From: Eubacteriaceae bacterium
Lineage (GTDB): Bacteria; Bacillota; Clostridia; Peptostreptococcales; Anaerovoracaceae
Direction of reading: 5' to 3'
NCBI GenBank assembly: GCA_022652985.1
Contig: JALCRY010000004.1
Location: 21,680-85,679, forward strand
Length of the DNA: 64,000 bases
Part shown: one piece after another, positions 27,987 to 38,268 of the stretch
Layout of the letters: each line of letters starts with the position of its first letter
Numbering within the stretch: position 1 is the stretch's first letter
Position numbers and translations under genes: made by a program
The notes under the pieces: generated by a model
The model's database searches: none
What the model saw: only the letters and a program-made list of their open reading frames with translations
Told to the model about the DNA's origin: nothing

Positions 27987-29851
27987 TGAAACATTTACAG
28001 GAATATAATTTACCGGAAGACCTTAAAACCATGACGGATGAAGATCTTGAACTTCTGGCGGTTGAAATCAGAGACTATCTGATAAAAATCATCAGCCGGA
28101 CGGGAGGACATCTTGCATCCAATCTTGGCGTGGTCGAACTCAGCATAGCATTGAACAGGGTTTTCGACTTCAGTAAGGACAGGATAGTCTGGGATGTCGG
28201 TCACCAGTCATATGTTCATAAGATCCTCACAGGCAGGGCGGAGGAATTCGCCACTCTCAGGCAATACGGGGGGATCAGCGGCTTTCCGAAAAGGAGTGAA
28301 AGCATCTATGACGCGTTCGACACGGGTCATGCGAGCACATCTATTTCTGCAGTAATGGGCATGGCCGCGGCCAGAGATATTCAGGGTGACGACTACGCGA
28401 CAGTGGCGGTCATAGGAGACGGTTCGCTGACCGGAGGTCTGGCGCTTGAAGGTCTGAATAATCTCGGCGCTTCGCGTTCCGATTCGATAGTAATACTCAA
28501 CGATAACGGCATGTCCATCGATCAGAGCACCGGAGGCATGTCCAGGCATCTGAACAAGCTGAGAGTGTCACAGGGGTACTACGATTTCAAAAAAAGAGTC
28601 AAGACAAACGTAAAAAAAATACCTAAGGTCGGAGAAGATATTTATTCCGGACTTTCAAAAGTCCGCGACTCGCTGAAATACACACTGGTCGACGGTGTCG
28701 TTTTCGAGGAACTGGGATTTACATATTTCGGCCCTGTAGACGGTCATGACATACATGCACTTACTGAGAACCTTCTGCTGGCAAGAGAGGCCGAGGGGCC
28801 GGTACTGCTGCATGTGATCACGACCAAGGGCAGGGGATACCGCAATGCGGAGGAAGATCCCAACCGATTCCACGGCACCGGGCCGTTCGATCCGGCGACA
28901 GGAGCATCGCTTGAAGTCAAAAAAGCGCCGTCTTATTCAGAGATATTCGGCAGGACTTTAACGGAGCTGGCAGAAAAAGATAAAAAGGTCGTCGCGGTAT
29001 CCGCCGCGATGCTGGAAGGAACCGGCCTGGAAGTTTTCAAGGATGAATTTCCCGACCGTGTATTCGACGTGGGCATAGCCGAAGGACACGGAGTTACTTT
29101 TGCTGCGGGTCTCGCAGTTTCCGGGCTTAAGCCTGTTGTGGCTATCTATTCGACATTCCTGCAGAGAGCTTTTGACGAACTGATGATAGATGTCTGCATG
29201 CAGGATCTGCCTGTAGTTTTTGCCGTTGACCGGGGAGGGATCGTCGGGTCCGACGGAGAAACACATCACGGCATTTTTGATTTTTCATATCTGAGCCTTA
29301 TGCCGAACATGAAGATACTGGCTCCGCGCGACGGCAGCGAACTGAAGTCGATGCTGGAATATGCAGTCAGCTGCAGCGGCCCCTGCGCGGTCAGATATCC
29401 GCGGGGGGAAAACGGCGATATAGATCTGCCGAGGATGTCTCTTGATGACGGCGCGGAAGTCCTGTATGAAGGAAAGGACGCGGTGATCTGGGCTGCCGGC
29501 ATAATGGTGAAGCACGCTCTCGCAGCTGCTGCCATTCTGAAGGCGGAGGGGATCGAGTGCGGAGTCGTGAATGCGCGTTTCATCAAGCCGCTCGACAAAG
29601 AAAAAGTCATCAGGTCGGCTGCCGGCGGGAAACTGATCATTACTGCCGAAGACAACGTATTCAGCGGCGGCATGGGTGAAATGATCTCGGCTGCGCTCGG
29701 CGCTGCAGGATGTACGAATGATATACTGAACATCGCCTGGCCGGATAAGTTCATCGAACACGGCACATGCGGCGAGCTCTATAAAATATATAAGATGGAT
29801 GCGGAAAGCATCGCTGAAAGGATAAGTGGCAGACTTGAAAGAAAGGCTTGA
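27986..29851 (+). CDS. dxs: 1-deoxy-D-xylulose-5-phosphate synthase
   Basis: First enzyme of the MEP isoprenoid pathway, thiamine-diphosphate dependent, 621 residues. Visible motifs: TGGHLASNLGVVELSIAL at the N-terminus, the ThDP-binding GDGSLTGGLALEGLN, the pyrimidine-domain Glu in VGIAEGHGVTFAAGLA, and FIKPLD plus TAEDNVFSGGMG in the C-terminal domain. It starts with GTG overlapping the ispA stop (TAGTG) behind GAGAGG, so the two genes are coupled. Confidence 0.95.
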   Translation: MKHLQEYNLPEDLKTMTDEDLELLAVEIRDYLIKIISRTGGHLASNLGVVELSIALNRVFDFSKDRIVWDVGHQSYVHKILTGRAEEFATLRQYGGISGFPKRSESIYDAFDTGHASTSISAVMGMAAARDIQGDDYATVAVIGDGSLTGGLALEGLNNLGASRSDSIVILNDNGMSIDQSTGGMSRHLNKLRVSQGYYDFKKRVKTNVKKIPKVGEDIYSGLSKVRDSLKYTLVDGVVFEELGFTYFGPVDGHDIHALTENLLLAREAEGPVLLHVITTKGRGYRNAEEDPNRFHGTGPFDPATGASLEVKKAPSYSEIFGRTLTELAEKDKKVVAVSAAMLEGTGLEVFKDEFPDRVFDVGIAEGHGVTFAAGLAVSGLKPVVAIYSTFLQRAFDELMIDVCMQDLPVVFAVDRGGIVGSDGETHHGIFDFSYLSLMPNMKILAPRDGSELKSMLEYAVSCSGPCAVRYPRGENGDIDLPRMSLDDGAEVLYEGKDAVIWAAGIMVKHALAAAAILKAEGIECGVVNARFIKPLDKEKVIRSAAGGKLIITAEDNVFSGGMGEMISAALGAAGCTNDILNIAWPDKFIEHGTCGELYKIYKMDAESIAERISGRLERKA

Positions 29852-30632
29852 TATCCTGCTGGTAGATAAGGGTTTTTTCACTTCCAGGGAGAAAGCAAAA
29901 GCTTCGATCATGGCCGGACTGATTTATGTCGACGGCGCAATAAGCGATAAACCGGGCACAAAAATAGATATTGAATCGGAGATAATCATCAAAGAGGATC
30001 TCTGCCCGTATGTCAGCAGAGGCGGACTGAAGCTGGAAAAAGCGATGGAACTCTGGGGGTTCGGACTTGACGGAAAAGTGTGTATGGACATGGGCGCTTC
30101 GACAGGCGGCTTCACTGACTGTATGCTGCAGCACGGGGCATCGAAGGTGTATGCTATCGATGTAGGTTACGGACAGCTCGACTGGAAACTCAGGAACGAC
30201 CCGAGGGTCGTGAATATGGAAAAGACCAATATCAGATATCTCGACACTGCGCTTATACAAGAACCCGTCGACTTCATCAGTATCGATGTGTCTTTCATTT
30301 CACTTGATCTGATGTTCCCTGTGGCGGCGAAAGTACTGGCGGATGACGGTCAGATAGTCGCTCTTGTGAAGCCTCAGTTTGAAGCGGGCAGGGAACAGGT
30401 CGGCAAGAAGGGTATAGTGCGTGATCTGAACGTCAGAAAGGAAGTTCTGCGCAATGTGACCGGATATGCGGAAAAGGCAGGATTTTATGCAGCAGGGCTT
30501 TCATTTTCACCTGTTACGGGCGCTAAAGGAAATGTTGAGTTTCTGTTGTACTTGACGAAAAAATTTGTTAATATTAGTATTGAACAAAAAATAGATGATA
30601 TTGTCTTCGACTCTCACCGAGAGTTAGAATAA
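29826..30632 (+). CDS. tlyA: TlyA-family RNA methyltransferase
   Basis: 268 residues. The N-terminal S4 RNA-binding domain (ERLDILLVDKGFFTSREKAK, about residues 6-25) is followed by an FtsJ-like SAM methyltransferase domain with DMGASTGGFTDCML and FISIDVSFISLDLM. Members 2'-O-methylate rRNA and are often annotated as hemolysins. Start GTG 29826 overlaps dxs by 26 nt. The last 25 or so codons are AT-rich and carry a plausible promoter for the next gene; nadK-argR-recN, which often follow in Clostridia, are absent. Confidence 0.9.
   Translation: MADLKERLDILLVDKGFFTSREKAKASIMAGLIYVDGAISDKPGTKIDIESEIIIKEDLCPYVSRGGLKLEKAMELWGFGLDGKVCMDMGASTGGFTDCMLQHGASKVYAIDVGYGQLDWKLRNDPRVVNMEKTNIRYLDTALIQEPVDFISIDVSFISLDLMFPVAAKVLADDGQIVALVKPQFEAGREQVGKKGIVRDLNVRKEVLRNVTGYAEKAGFYAAGLSFSPVTGAKGNVEFLLYLTKKFVNISIEQKIDDIVFDSHRELE
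30552..30580 (+). promoter_or_regulatory. Possible promoter for the aminotransferase, inside tlyA
   Basis: TTGACG (30552-30557), a 17-nt spacer and TAGTAT (30575-30580) lie in the AT-rich 3' end of tlyA, about 85 nt upstream of the aminotransferase start. Confidence 0.4.
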
Positions 30633-30663
30633 ATTATCTTTTACACCAAAAGGAGATATACAA

Positions 30664-31854
30664 ATGAATCTATCAGACAGAAATCAGTTAATGGGCTTTT
30701 CACCAATCAGAAAGTTCAACAAGTATGCTAATGCAGCAGAAAAAGCCGGGAAGAAAATCTATCATCTTAATATCGGACAGCCTGATATCAAGACACCTAC
30801 CAGCTATTTCGACGCTATCAAGGGCTTCAATCAGGAAGTTCTGGCATATGCATCATCAGAAGGAAATCCTGATTTAAGAGAAGCCATCAGCAATTACTTC
30901 AAGAGAGTTGATGTTGATTTCACACCGGACGACATCCTCATCACAAACGGCGGAAGCGAAGCTCTCATGCTTCTGTTCTTAACTCTCTTAAACGACGGCG
31001 ATGAAGTAATCATGGCTGAACCGTACTACACAAACTACCTTACATTCATCCAGGCGGCAGGCGGATCGATCAGACCAATCACCACTACTGCTGAAGACGG
31101 ATATCATTATGCAGACAGAGACAAGATCGAAGCATGCATTACTGACAAGACCAAGGTTATTGCTCTCGTAAGCCCTGGCAACCCGACAGGTTCCGTCCTC
31201 ACAAAGGATGAAATCAAAATGATCTGCGACGTCGCAGTAGAACATGATCTTATTATCATGGCTGACGAAGTTTACAGAGAGTTCGTATATGACGGCAAAG
31301 AAATGACTTCATTCGGACAGGTCAAGGAAGCTGCGAACAACGTAGTTGTTATCGACTCTGTTTCGAAGAGATTCTCAGCCTGCGGAGCAAGAATCGGCTG
31401 CATCGGCACCAAGAACGCAGAAATCATGTCCGGACTTATGAAGTTTGCCCAGGGAAGACTCTGCTGCCCGACGATAGACCAGGTCGGCGCAACGGCTCTG
31501 TACAACCTCGATCCTTCATACTTCGGACCTATCAAGGCTGAGTATGACCACAGAAGAAATGTTGCTTATGAAGAACTGCAGAAGATAGACGGAATAGTAT
31601 GCGCTAAACCGAGCGGAGCTTTCTATATTTCCTGCAAGCTTCCTGTAGACAATGCGGAAGATCTTCTGATGTTCCTGCTGACAGAGTGGGACGACAACGG
31701 AGAAACAGTTATGTTCGCTCCTGAAGAAGGCTTCTATGTAACACCTGGACTCGGAAAGAGCGAATGCCGTCTGGCTTACGTTCTCTGCGAGGAAGACCTC
31801 AGAAAGGGCATCCAGCTCCTGAACAAGGGCATCCAGGCTTACCTGAATAAATAA
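30664..31854 (+). CDS. PLP-dependent aminotransferase (aspartate aminotransferase-like)
   Basis: 396 residues of fold type I, class I/II. Motifs: LNIGQPDIKTP, YASSEGNPDLREAI, VSPGNPTGSVL, ADEVYREFVYD, and the Schiff-base Lys235 in DSVSKRFSACGARIG. A strong AAAAGGAGAT precedes the ATG. Codon usage is more biased than in the neighbours, suggesting high expression. It is not a usual member of the tlyA-mutS neighbourhood and probably has its own promoter. Amino-acid preference cannot be fixed from sequence. Confidence 0.87.
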   Translation: MNLSDRNQLMGFSPIRKFNKYANAAEKAGKKIYHLNIGQPDIKTPTSYFDAIKGFNQEVLAYASSEGNPDLREAISNYFKRVDVDFTPDDILITNGGSEALMLLFLTLLNDGDEVIMAEPYYTNYLTFIQAAGGSIRPITTTAEDGYHYADRDKIEACITDKTKVIALVSPGNPTGSVLTKDEIKMICDVAVEHDLIIMADEVYREFVYDGKEMTSFGQVKEAANNVVVIDSVSKRFSACGARIGCIGTKNAEIMSGLMKFAQGRLCCPTIDQVGATALYNLDPSYFGPIKAEYDHRRNVAYEELQKIDGIVCAKPSGAFYISCKLPVDNAEDLLMFLLTEWDDNGETVMFAPEEGFYVTPGLGKSECRLAYVLCEEDLRKGIQLLNKGIQAYLNK

Positions 31855-31890
31855 TAATCGTATGTAACACGGTTTCACGGAGGAGAAAGT

Positions 31891-34362
31891 ATGGCATTAT
31901 CGCCAATGATGCAGCAGTATCTCGACATTAAGGAACAGCATAAGGACTGCATCCTCTTTTTCAGACTCGGAGACTTTTATGAGATGTTCTTTGACGACGC
32001 CAAACTCGTTTCCAAAGAACTGGAACTCACACTTACTGGAAAAAACTGCGGTTTGGAAGAAAGGGCTCCCATGTGCGGAGTCCCTTTCCATTCTGCGGAT
32101 ACTTATGTCGCCAGACTGATAGAGAAGGGTCATAAAGTCGCGATCTGCGAGCAGGTAGAAGATCCTAAAACAGCCAAAGGGCTTGTAAAAAGGGAAATAA
32201 TACAGATAGTTACTCCCGGCACAGTCACGAGCAACACAATGCTCAACGAAAAGGAGAACAATTATCTTGCTTCGGTTTACGCTGACGAAAAAGGCGTAGG
32301 CTTTTCTTACTGCGATATTTCCACCGGCGAGATCAATGTTACTGAATTCAGAGGAAAGCAGTCGGCGGAAACGCTCCTCAACGAACTCGTCCGCATAGGG
32401 GCGAAGGAGATCATCATCAATCAGGGAGCTGACGGCGTCCTCGATATCGAGGACATGAAGAATGCTTCAGGTGCATATTTCACCGAACTGAATACACAAT
32501 ATTACAACAAGAGCACCGTCCGCGACGATATATTCAGACAGTTCAATGTGAAATCGCTGATAGGCATAGGCCTTGACGGCCGGAATCACGCGCAGTTTGC
32601 TCTGGGCGCGCAGCTTCGTTACCTTATGGAGATGCAGAAACAGAGTATGGACCATATGACAGAGCTCAATGTTTATCAGATCGGCAATCATATGGCTCTT
32701 GACAAATCCACGATCAAAAATCTGGAAATAACAGAAACCATATATGAGCATACCGTTAAAGGCTCGCTCCTCGGCGTGCTCGACAAGACACATACGGCCA
32801 TGGGCAGCAGGAAAATGAAGACCTGGCTCCGTGAGCCGCTCAATACAGCGGGTGAAATCAAGGAAAGACTGGATGCGGTCGAAGAGCTCGTCCTGAATTA
32901 TATGACGAGAAACAATCTTCGGGAAAGCCTCAAAGCCATTTATGACTTTGAAAGGCTCGCGGCCAGGATATCCTGCGGCAATGCAAACGGAAAGGACCTC
33001 ATAGCACTGAGGAATTCACTTTGTGTTCTGCCGGAAATAAAACTGGATCTTGAAGACAGCGCATCGATGCTTTTGAAAGAGATCAACGATGCGATAGATC
33101 CCCTCGGGGACGTATATAAAACGATAGATGATGCTATTGCGGACGATCCTCCGTTCACCATCAAGGAAGGCGGCATCATCAAAGACGGATATTCCGAAGA
33201 TCTCGACAGCCTGAAAAACTCGATAAGCGATGCGAAGGAATGGATCGCTTCTCTGGAAGCCAAGGAAAAGAAGCGTACAGGGATCACCCATCTCAAAGTA
33301 GGCTACAACAAGGTTTTCGGTTATTACATCGAAATTTCCAAATCAGAGGTCGAGGAAGCTCCTGACGATTACATCAGAAAACAGACACTGGTCGGTGCCG
33401 AACGCTTCATCACGCCTGAGCTCAAAGAGATGGAAGGCAAAGTGCTGAACGCCGAGACACATATCAACGACATGGAGTACGAGATATTCTGCGATGTCAG
33501 AGATTATATCAGAAGCTTTATATCGCAGATACAGAGCACGTCAAAAGCTGTTTCATCTCTGGACGTACTGGCTTCATTTGCCGAAGTGAGCGATAAACTC
33601 GGCTATGTCAAGCCTGAAATAAACGAATCCGACGAGATCATTATCGAAAAGGGCAGACATCCCGTCATCGAACAGTCTATCAGAGACGGCGTTTTCGTGG
33701 CCAACGATACTTACATGAATAAATCGGACGCTTCGATGCTGCTGATAACGGGCCCGAATATGTCCGGAAAATCGACATATATGCGGCAGACCGCGCTGAT
33801 AGTTCTGATGGCGCAGAGCGGATGCTTCGTGCCGTGCGAAAAGGCAGTAATAGGCATTGTCGACCGCATATTCACGAGGATCGGCGCGTCAGACAATCTG
33901 GCGCAGGGACAGAGTACTTTCTTTGTGGAAATGAGCGAGCTCGCGTACATCCTGAATACTGCTACCGCAAGGTCGCTTATAATACTGGATGAGATCGGCC
34001 GCGGCACGAGTACTTATGACGGTCTTTCGATCGCCTGGGCCGTAGTGAAATATCTCTGCGATGAAAACAGGATGATACGGACACTGTTCGCTTCGCATTA
34101 CCATGAACTTACTGCAATGGAAGGCAGAACGCACGGTTTCAGGAACCTCAGCGTCGATGTCGCGGAAGAAAACGGCGATGTGATATTCCTGCACAAGATC
34201 GTGGAAGGAAGCGCGAGCAGGAGCTACGGGATCCACGTGGCCAAGCTGGCGGGGGTGCCTAAGGAGCTCCTTGATTCGGCTAATTCCAAGCTGATGGAGC
34301 TTGAGGAAAATTCCAAGGAAATAAACAGCCCGGAAGGGATGCAGATAACATTTAAGATTTAA
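31891..34362 (+). CDS. mutS: DNA mismatch repair protein MutS
   Basis: 823 residues, slightly shorter than typical MutS. The mismatch-binding domain has LGDFYEMF (Phe29 and Glu31 of the F-x-E motif). The ATPase domain has Walker A GPNMSGKST (about 621-629), STFFVEMSELAYIL, the Walker B region LIILDEIGRGTST and FASHYHEL. It forms a mutS-mutL-miaA operon with a 13-nt gap to mutL. Confidence 0.96.
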   Translation: MALSPMMQQYLDIKEQHKDCILFFRLGDFYEMFFDDAKLVSKELELTLTGKNCGLEERAPMCGVPFHSADTYVARLIEKGHKVAICEQVEDPKTAKGLVKREIIQIVTPGTVTSNTMLNEKENNYLASVYADEKGVGFSYCDISTGEINVTEFRGKQSAETLLNELVRIGAKEIIINQGADGVLDIEDMKNASGAYFTELNTQYYNKSTVRDDIFRQFNVKSLIGIGLDGRNHAQFALGAQLRYLMEMQKQSMDHMTELNVYQIGNHMALDKSTIKNLEITETIYEHTVKGSLLGVLDKTHTAMGSRKMKTWLREPLNTAGEIKERLDAVEELVLNYMTRNNLRESLKAIYDFERLAARISCGNANGKDLIALRNSLCVLPEIKLDLEDSASMLLKEINDAIDPLGDVYKTIDDAIADDPPFTIKEGGIIKDGYSEDLDSLKNSISDAKEWIASLEAKEKKRTGITHLKVGYNKVFGYYIEISKSEVEEAPDDYIRKQTLVGAERFITPELKEMEGKVLNAETHINDMEYEIFCDVRDYIRSFISQIQSTSKAVSSLDVLASFAEVSDKLGYVKPEINESDEIIIEKGRHPVIEQSIRDGVFVANDTYMNKSDASMLLITGPNMSGKSTYMRQTALIVLMAQSGCFVPCEKAVIGIVDRIFTRIGASDNLAQGQSTFFVEMSELAYILNTATARSLIILDEIGRGTSTYDGLSIAWAVVKYLCDENRMIRTLFASHYHELTAMEGRTHGFRNLSVDVAEENGDVIFLHKIVEGSASRSYGIHVAKLAGVPKELLDSANSKLMELEENSKEINSPEGMQITFKI

Positions 34363-34375
34363 CGGTGAAACGCGT

Positions 34376-36178
34376 ATGATCAGAATACTGGAAAAAAATG
34401 TGGCGGATAAGATAGCTGCCGGCGAAGTTGTCGACAGACCGGTCTCTATTGTCAAGGAACTCGTTGAAAATTCCATAGACGCAGGTGCCGGCTCCGTTAT
34501 AGTAGAAATCAAAAAAGGCGGCAAGACATATATCAGAGTGACGGATGACGGAAGCGGCATACTCTCTGAAGAAGCTGAACTGGCGTTCATGCGCCATGCT
34601 ACCAGCAAAATATCAGCAGCGGAAGATCTGGATTCCATCGAGACCCTCGGCTTCAGAGGCGAAGCACTGGCGAGCATTGCCGCGGTTTCAAGAGTAGAGC
34701 TTATCACGAAGACCGAAGATGAGAAAATGGGACTCAAACTCTGTATCGAAGGCGGCCAGGTCACTGAGAAAACGGGAATAGGATGCCCTGACGGGACTAC
34801 GATAGTGGTCAGGGATCTTTTTTATAATACTCCGGCGAGACTGAAGTTCATCAAGACCGATTCTGCGGAAAGCGGTCTGATCACAGATCTCGTTTCGCAT
34901 ATTGCGCTCGCTTATCCTGACCTGAGGATCCGTATGATCAACAACGACCATATCCTGTTCGCGACTCAGGGAAGGGGAGACAGGCTCAATGCGATTATGA
35001 CGCTTACGAGCAGAGAATTCGGCAGCAAACTGATTCCTCTGCAGGCTGAAGGCGGCGGAATGAAGATAGAAGGCTACGTCTCCGGTCCGGGGGAAAGCAA
35101 ATCCTCCAGAAGGGGGCAGATATTCTTTGTAAACGGCAGAACTGTCAACAGCAAGATCATGGAGAAAGCAGTGTCGAGGGCATATAAAGAACGCCTGTTC
35201 GACGGCAGATATCCGATCGTCTATCTTTTTCTGGATGTAGAACCGGACAAGGTAGATGTCAATGTTCACCCGAACAAAAAAGAGGTCAAGTTCCACGATG
35301 ATGCAGCGGTGGAGGATTTCATCTGTGCAGCGGTCACGGAAGTTCTGAAGCAGAAAGAAGCTGTGCCGAAGCTGGAGAAAAAAGATAAGCCGTTCATCAG
35401 GCCGAATTCGCCGTCAAACACATTAAACAGACAAAATATAAATAATGAAAATAATATAAAAAGTAAAACAACACGTAAACCTGAAATATTTGAACAGCCC
35501 AAACAGGTTGACATTAAAAGTGTATTGTCAACCTACAAGGAGGAGAACTCTAAAATCACCGAAGAAATCGCAGATCTTAAGACCGAAATCGATAAAATTC
35601 AGGCTGAACCCTTTGATTTCAGAGAGCTTGACTACAGAGGCTCTATTTTCGGCACATATATCCTCGCTACGGATGAGGAATATCTCTACCTGCTTGATCA
35701 GCATGCAGCGCATGAAAGGATATATTATGAAAAGCTGATGGATCAGTTTGAGGCGGCGGAAAAATACAAGCAGGAAATAATGGTGCCGATCACGGTGACT
35801 TCTTATCTGACTGATCCGGACTGGAAGGAGCCGCTCAGCAAAATGGGATTCGACATTGAGGAGTTCGGGCCGAACACTTATGCCGTCAGAGCTGTTCCGA
35901 CGTTCTTCGGGCTTACGGAAGCGGAAATATTCGTGAACGATTATATCGACAGTGTGAATGAACATACTGATTTCACGAGCCGGGAAGTCATTTCCCGTAT
36001 CGCGACCAAAGCGTGCAAGAGTGCGGTCAAAGCTCACGATATGCTGAAGGACGAGGAAATAAGCAGACTGATAGATGATCTGGCGAAATGCTCGAATCCT
36101 TACAGCTGCCCTCACGGCAGGCCGACATTTATTAAAATCGGCAAGTATGATATAGAAAGACGTTTCAAGAGGAAATAA
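34376..36178 (+). CDS. mutL: DNA mismatch repair protein MutL (endonuclease type)
   Basis: 600 residues. The N-terminal GHKL ATPase has KIAAGEVVDRPVSIVKELVENSIDAGA and GFRGEAL. A polar Asn/Lys-rich linker covers about 335-385. The C-terminal domain carries the metal-dependent endonuclease motif DQHAAHERIYYE (DQHAx2Ex4E) and CPHGRP, so this MutL is expected to nick DNA itself, consistent with lack of MutH. Confidence 0.95.
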   Translation: MIRILEKNVADKIAAGEVVDRPVSIVKELVENSIDAGAGSVIVEIKKGGKTYIRVTDDGSGILSEEAELAFMRHATSKISAAEDLDSIETLGFRGEALASIAAVSRVELITKTEDEKMGLKLCIEGGQVTEKTGIGCPDGTTIVVRDLFYNTPARLKFIKTDSAESGLITDLVSHIALAYPDLRIRMINNDHILFATQGRGDRLNAIMTLTSREFGSKLIPLQAEGGGMKIEGYVSGPGESKSSRRGQIFFVNGRTVNSKIMEKAVSRAYKERLFDGRYPIVYLFLDVEPDKVDVNVHPNKKEVKFHDDAAVEDFICAAVTEVLKQKEAVPKLEKKDKPFIRPNSPSNTLNRQNINNENNIKSKTTRKPEIFEQPKQVDIKSVLSTYKEENSKITEEIADLKTEIDKIQAEPFDFRELDYRGSIFGTYILATDEEYLYLLDQHAAHERIYYEKLMDQFEAAEKYKQEIMVPITVTSYLTDPDWKEPLSKMGFDIEEFGPNTYAVRAVPTFFGLTEAEIFVNDYIDSVNEHTDFTSREVISRIATKACKSAVKAHDMLKDEEISRLIDDLAKCSNPYSCPHGRPTFIKIGKYDIERRFKRK

Positions 36179-36188
36179 GGACAGAAGG

Positions 36189-37130
36189 ATGCAAGGTCAG
36201 AACAGAAAAATCGTTGCTGCGGCGGGCCCTACAGCCGTCGGAAAAACTGAATACATGATCGGACTGGCTCTCGATATAAATGCGGAGATCGTATCCTGTG
36301 ATTCCATGCAGCTTTATAAATACATGAATATCGGCAGTGCCAAGCCGACTGCGGAAGAACGTGCCGCGGTCAGGCATTACCTCGTTGACGAGATAGACCC
36401 GCGGGAGCCGTTCACGGTGGCCAGATACCAGAGGCTGGCCAAAGCAGCAATTGAAGAGATATTTGCCAAGGGAAAAGTGCCGCTTGTAACGGGCGGGACC
36501 GGCCTATATCTCAATTCTTTGCTGTATGATATGGATTTCGGACCTACTCCTGCGGCAGGAAGCGGCGAACGCAGAGAAGAACTCTATAAAATAGCGGAAA
36601 CTGAAGGCGTTGAAGCGGTCCACCGTATACTCGAGAATATCGATCCTCTGTCGGCGGAAAGGATACACCCGAATAATCTCAAGCGCGTGGTGAGAGCCAT
36701 AGAAGCAGCGGAAGCCGGGGAAAAACTTACTGCATTTGACAATGTGCGGAAAAAGACGGATGATTATGAGGTGATACTTATAGGTCTTGTGAGAGACCGC
36801 GCCGAGCTATACGAACGGATCGACCGCAGAGTGGACATACTCATGGAGCAGGGACTTCTCGAAGAAGTAAAAATGCTCAGAGACATGGGATTCACGACAG
36901 ATGACATCGCTATGAAAGGCATCGGCTACAAGGAAATACTCGATGCACTGGACGGTAAGTACAGCCTGGAAGAAGCTGTGGAAACAGTAAAGAAGAACAC
37001 CAGACATTATGCCAAGCGTCAGATGACATGGTTTAAAAGGTATGACGACATGAAATGGTTCGATCTTACCGGCAGAGATAAGGATGAAGTCCTCGGAGAA
37101 ATCAAGGAATGGGTAAACAGAAGATTGTAA
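36189..37130 (+). CDS. miaA: tRNA dimethylallyltransferase
   Basis: Adds the dimethylallyl group to A37 of tRNAs reading U-initial codons. 313 residues with P-loop GPTAVGKTEY, DSMQLYKYMNIGSAKPT, LVTGGTGLYLNSL and the C-terminal RHYAKRQMTWFKR. It follows mutL by 10 nt and overlaps the next gene by 22 nt. No hfq follows, though hfq is next to miaA in many Firmicutes. Confidence 0.95.
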   Translation: MQGQNRKIVAAAGPTAVGKTEYMIGLALDINAEIVSCDSMQLYKYMNIGSAKPTAEERAAVRHYLVDEIDPREPFTVARYQRLAKAAIEEIFAKGKVPLVTGGTGLYLNSLLYDMDFGPTPAAGSGERREELYKIAETEGVEAVHRILENIDPLSAERIHPNNLKRVVRAIEAAEAGEKLTAFDNVRKKTDDYEVILIGLVRDRAELYERIDRRVDILMEQGLLEEVKMLRDMGFTTDDIAMKGIGYKEILDALDGKYSLEEAVETVKKNTRHYAKRQMTWFKRYDDMKWFDLTGRDKDEVLGEIKEWVNRRL

Positions 37131-38251
37131 AAATCCATAACAAGAGCGATAAGCCTGACAACATCGTTATGAAGGAGCACGAGATCACCTCGCAGTGTGA
37201 AGAGATCGAGAAGCAGCTTCCGTCTTTCATGCGCGGATATTTCAATTATATCAAAGGCAACGATCTGCCGATGACGCGGCTTGCTTATCTGCATGACGTG
37301 AAGTTTTTCTGCGACTATCTCGTAAATGAGACTGATCTGACTGCAGCTGAGGACGCGCACAGCATAACGCTTGCGGAATTCAACAAAATCAAGGCAGTAG
37401 ATGTTAACATCTTCATTGAATACTGCCGAAAATACGAAGTTGAGACTGAAGACTGCATCATCGTATACGAGAACGGCAATAAAACGCTGGCCAGGAAGAA
37501 ATCGTCGATATCCGTTCTTTTCAAACAGCTGTTCAGAGATGAACTGCTGGAAAACAATATCACCGACGGATTCGACCCGATAAGGGTCCCGAAACCGGGC
37601 GAAAAAGAAATCAAAGCGCTTCAGGATGATGAAGTAATGATCATGCTCGATGCGGTCACGAACGGCAGCGGCCTCACACCGAAGGAGATGCAATACTGGG
37701 AAAAGACCAAATACCGCGACAAGGCAATACTTATCGTATTCCTGACCTATGGTCTCAGGCTTTCGGAGCTGCAGCAGCTGAACGTCTCGTCGTTCAATTT
37801 CAACCGCGGCGAGTTCAAAATTTACCGTAAAAGAGGCAAAGAGTCAACTATGCCGCTCAACAGGTCCGTCACTCAGGTCATCAATGATTACCTGAAACTT
37901 GAAAGACCCCCGGATGATGAACTCGAGGACCTTCATAAAGACGCCCTGTTCCTTTCGCTGCAGGGCAAACGGATGACCGAGCGGGCTATACGCGATCTGG
38001 TGAAGAAATATACATCTATCGGCATGAGAACCGCGAGGAGCGCAGGCTACAGTCCGCACAAACTGAGGGCGACAGCCGCTACCAGTCTGATAGGCCGCGG
38101 CAATTCGATTTTCGATGTGCAGGCTCTTCTGGACCACGAGCAGGTCACGACAACGCAGCTGTACGCAGCGCATAAAATGAATGTCAAGAGAGACCTTGTC
38201 AAAGACATGGAATGGGAACTCGAAAGGGAAGGCAAGGACCATAAGAAATAA
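37109..38251 (+). CDS. Tyrosine recombinase (XerC/XerD-like)
   Basis: 380 residues. An N-terminal SAM-like core-binding domain (about 35-160) precedes the catalytic domain, with Arg217 (GLRLSEL), Lys near 244 (KRGKEST), His317 and Arg320 (PHKLRATAAT), His343 (LLDHEQ) and nucleophile Tyr352 (TTTQLYAAH). All catalytic residues are present. The stable placement within the miaA operon, with a 22-nt overlap, suggests a housekeeping recombinase and not a mobile-element integrase; dif-site resolution is an inference. Confidence 0.85.
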   Translation: MGKQKIVKIHNKSDKPDNIVMKEHEITSQCEEIEKQLPSFMRGYFNYIKGNDLPMTRLAYLHDVKFFCDYLVNETDLTAAEDAHSITLAEFNKIKAVDVNIFIEYCRKYEVETEDCIIVYENGNKTLARKKSSISVLFKQLFRDELLENNITDGFDPIRVPKPGEKEIKALQDDEVMIMLDAVTNGSGLTPKEMQYWEKTKYRDKAILIVFLTYGLRLSELQQLNVSSFNFNRGEFKIYRKRGKESTMPLNRSVTQVINDYLKLERPPDDELEDLHKDALFLSLQGKRMTERAIRDLVKKYTSIGMRTARSAGYSPHKLRATAATSLIGRGNSIFDVQALLDHEQVTTTQLYAAHKMNVKRDLVKDMEWELEREGKDHKK

Positions 38252-38268
38252 AAACAGGAGGACATAAT

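Noticed and set aside
37109..38251. Mobile-element integrase as the label for the tyrosine recombinase
   Set aside because: It is embedded in the miaA operon with a 22-nt overlap and normal codon use, with no adjacent attachment-type repeat, so a chromosomal Xer-type role is more likely.
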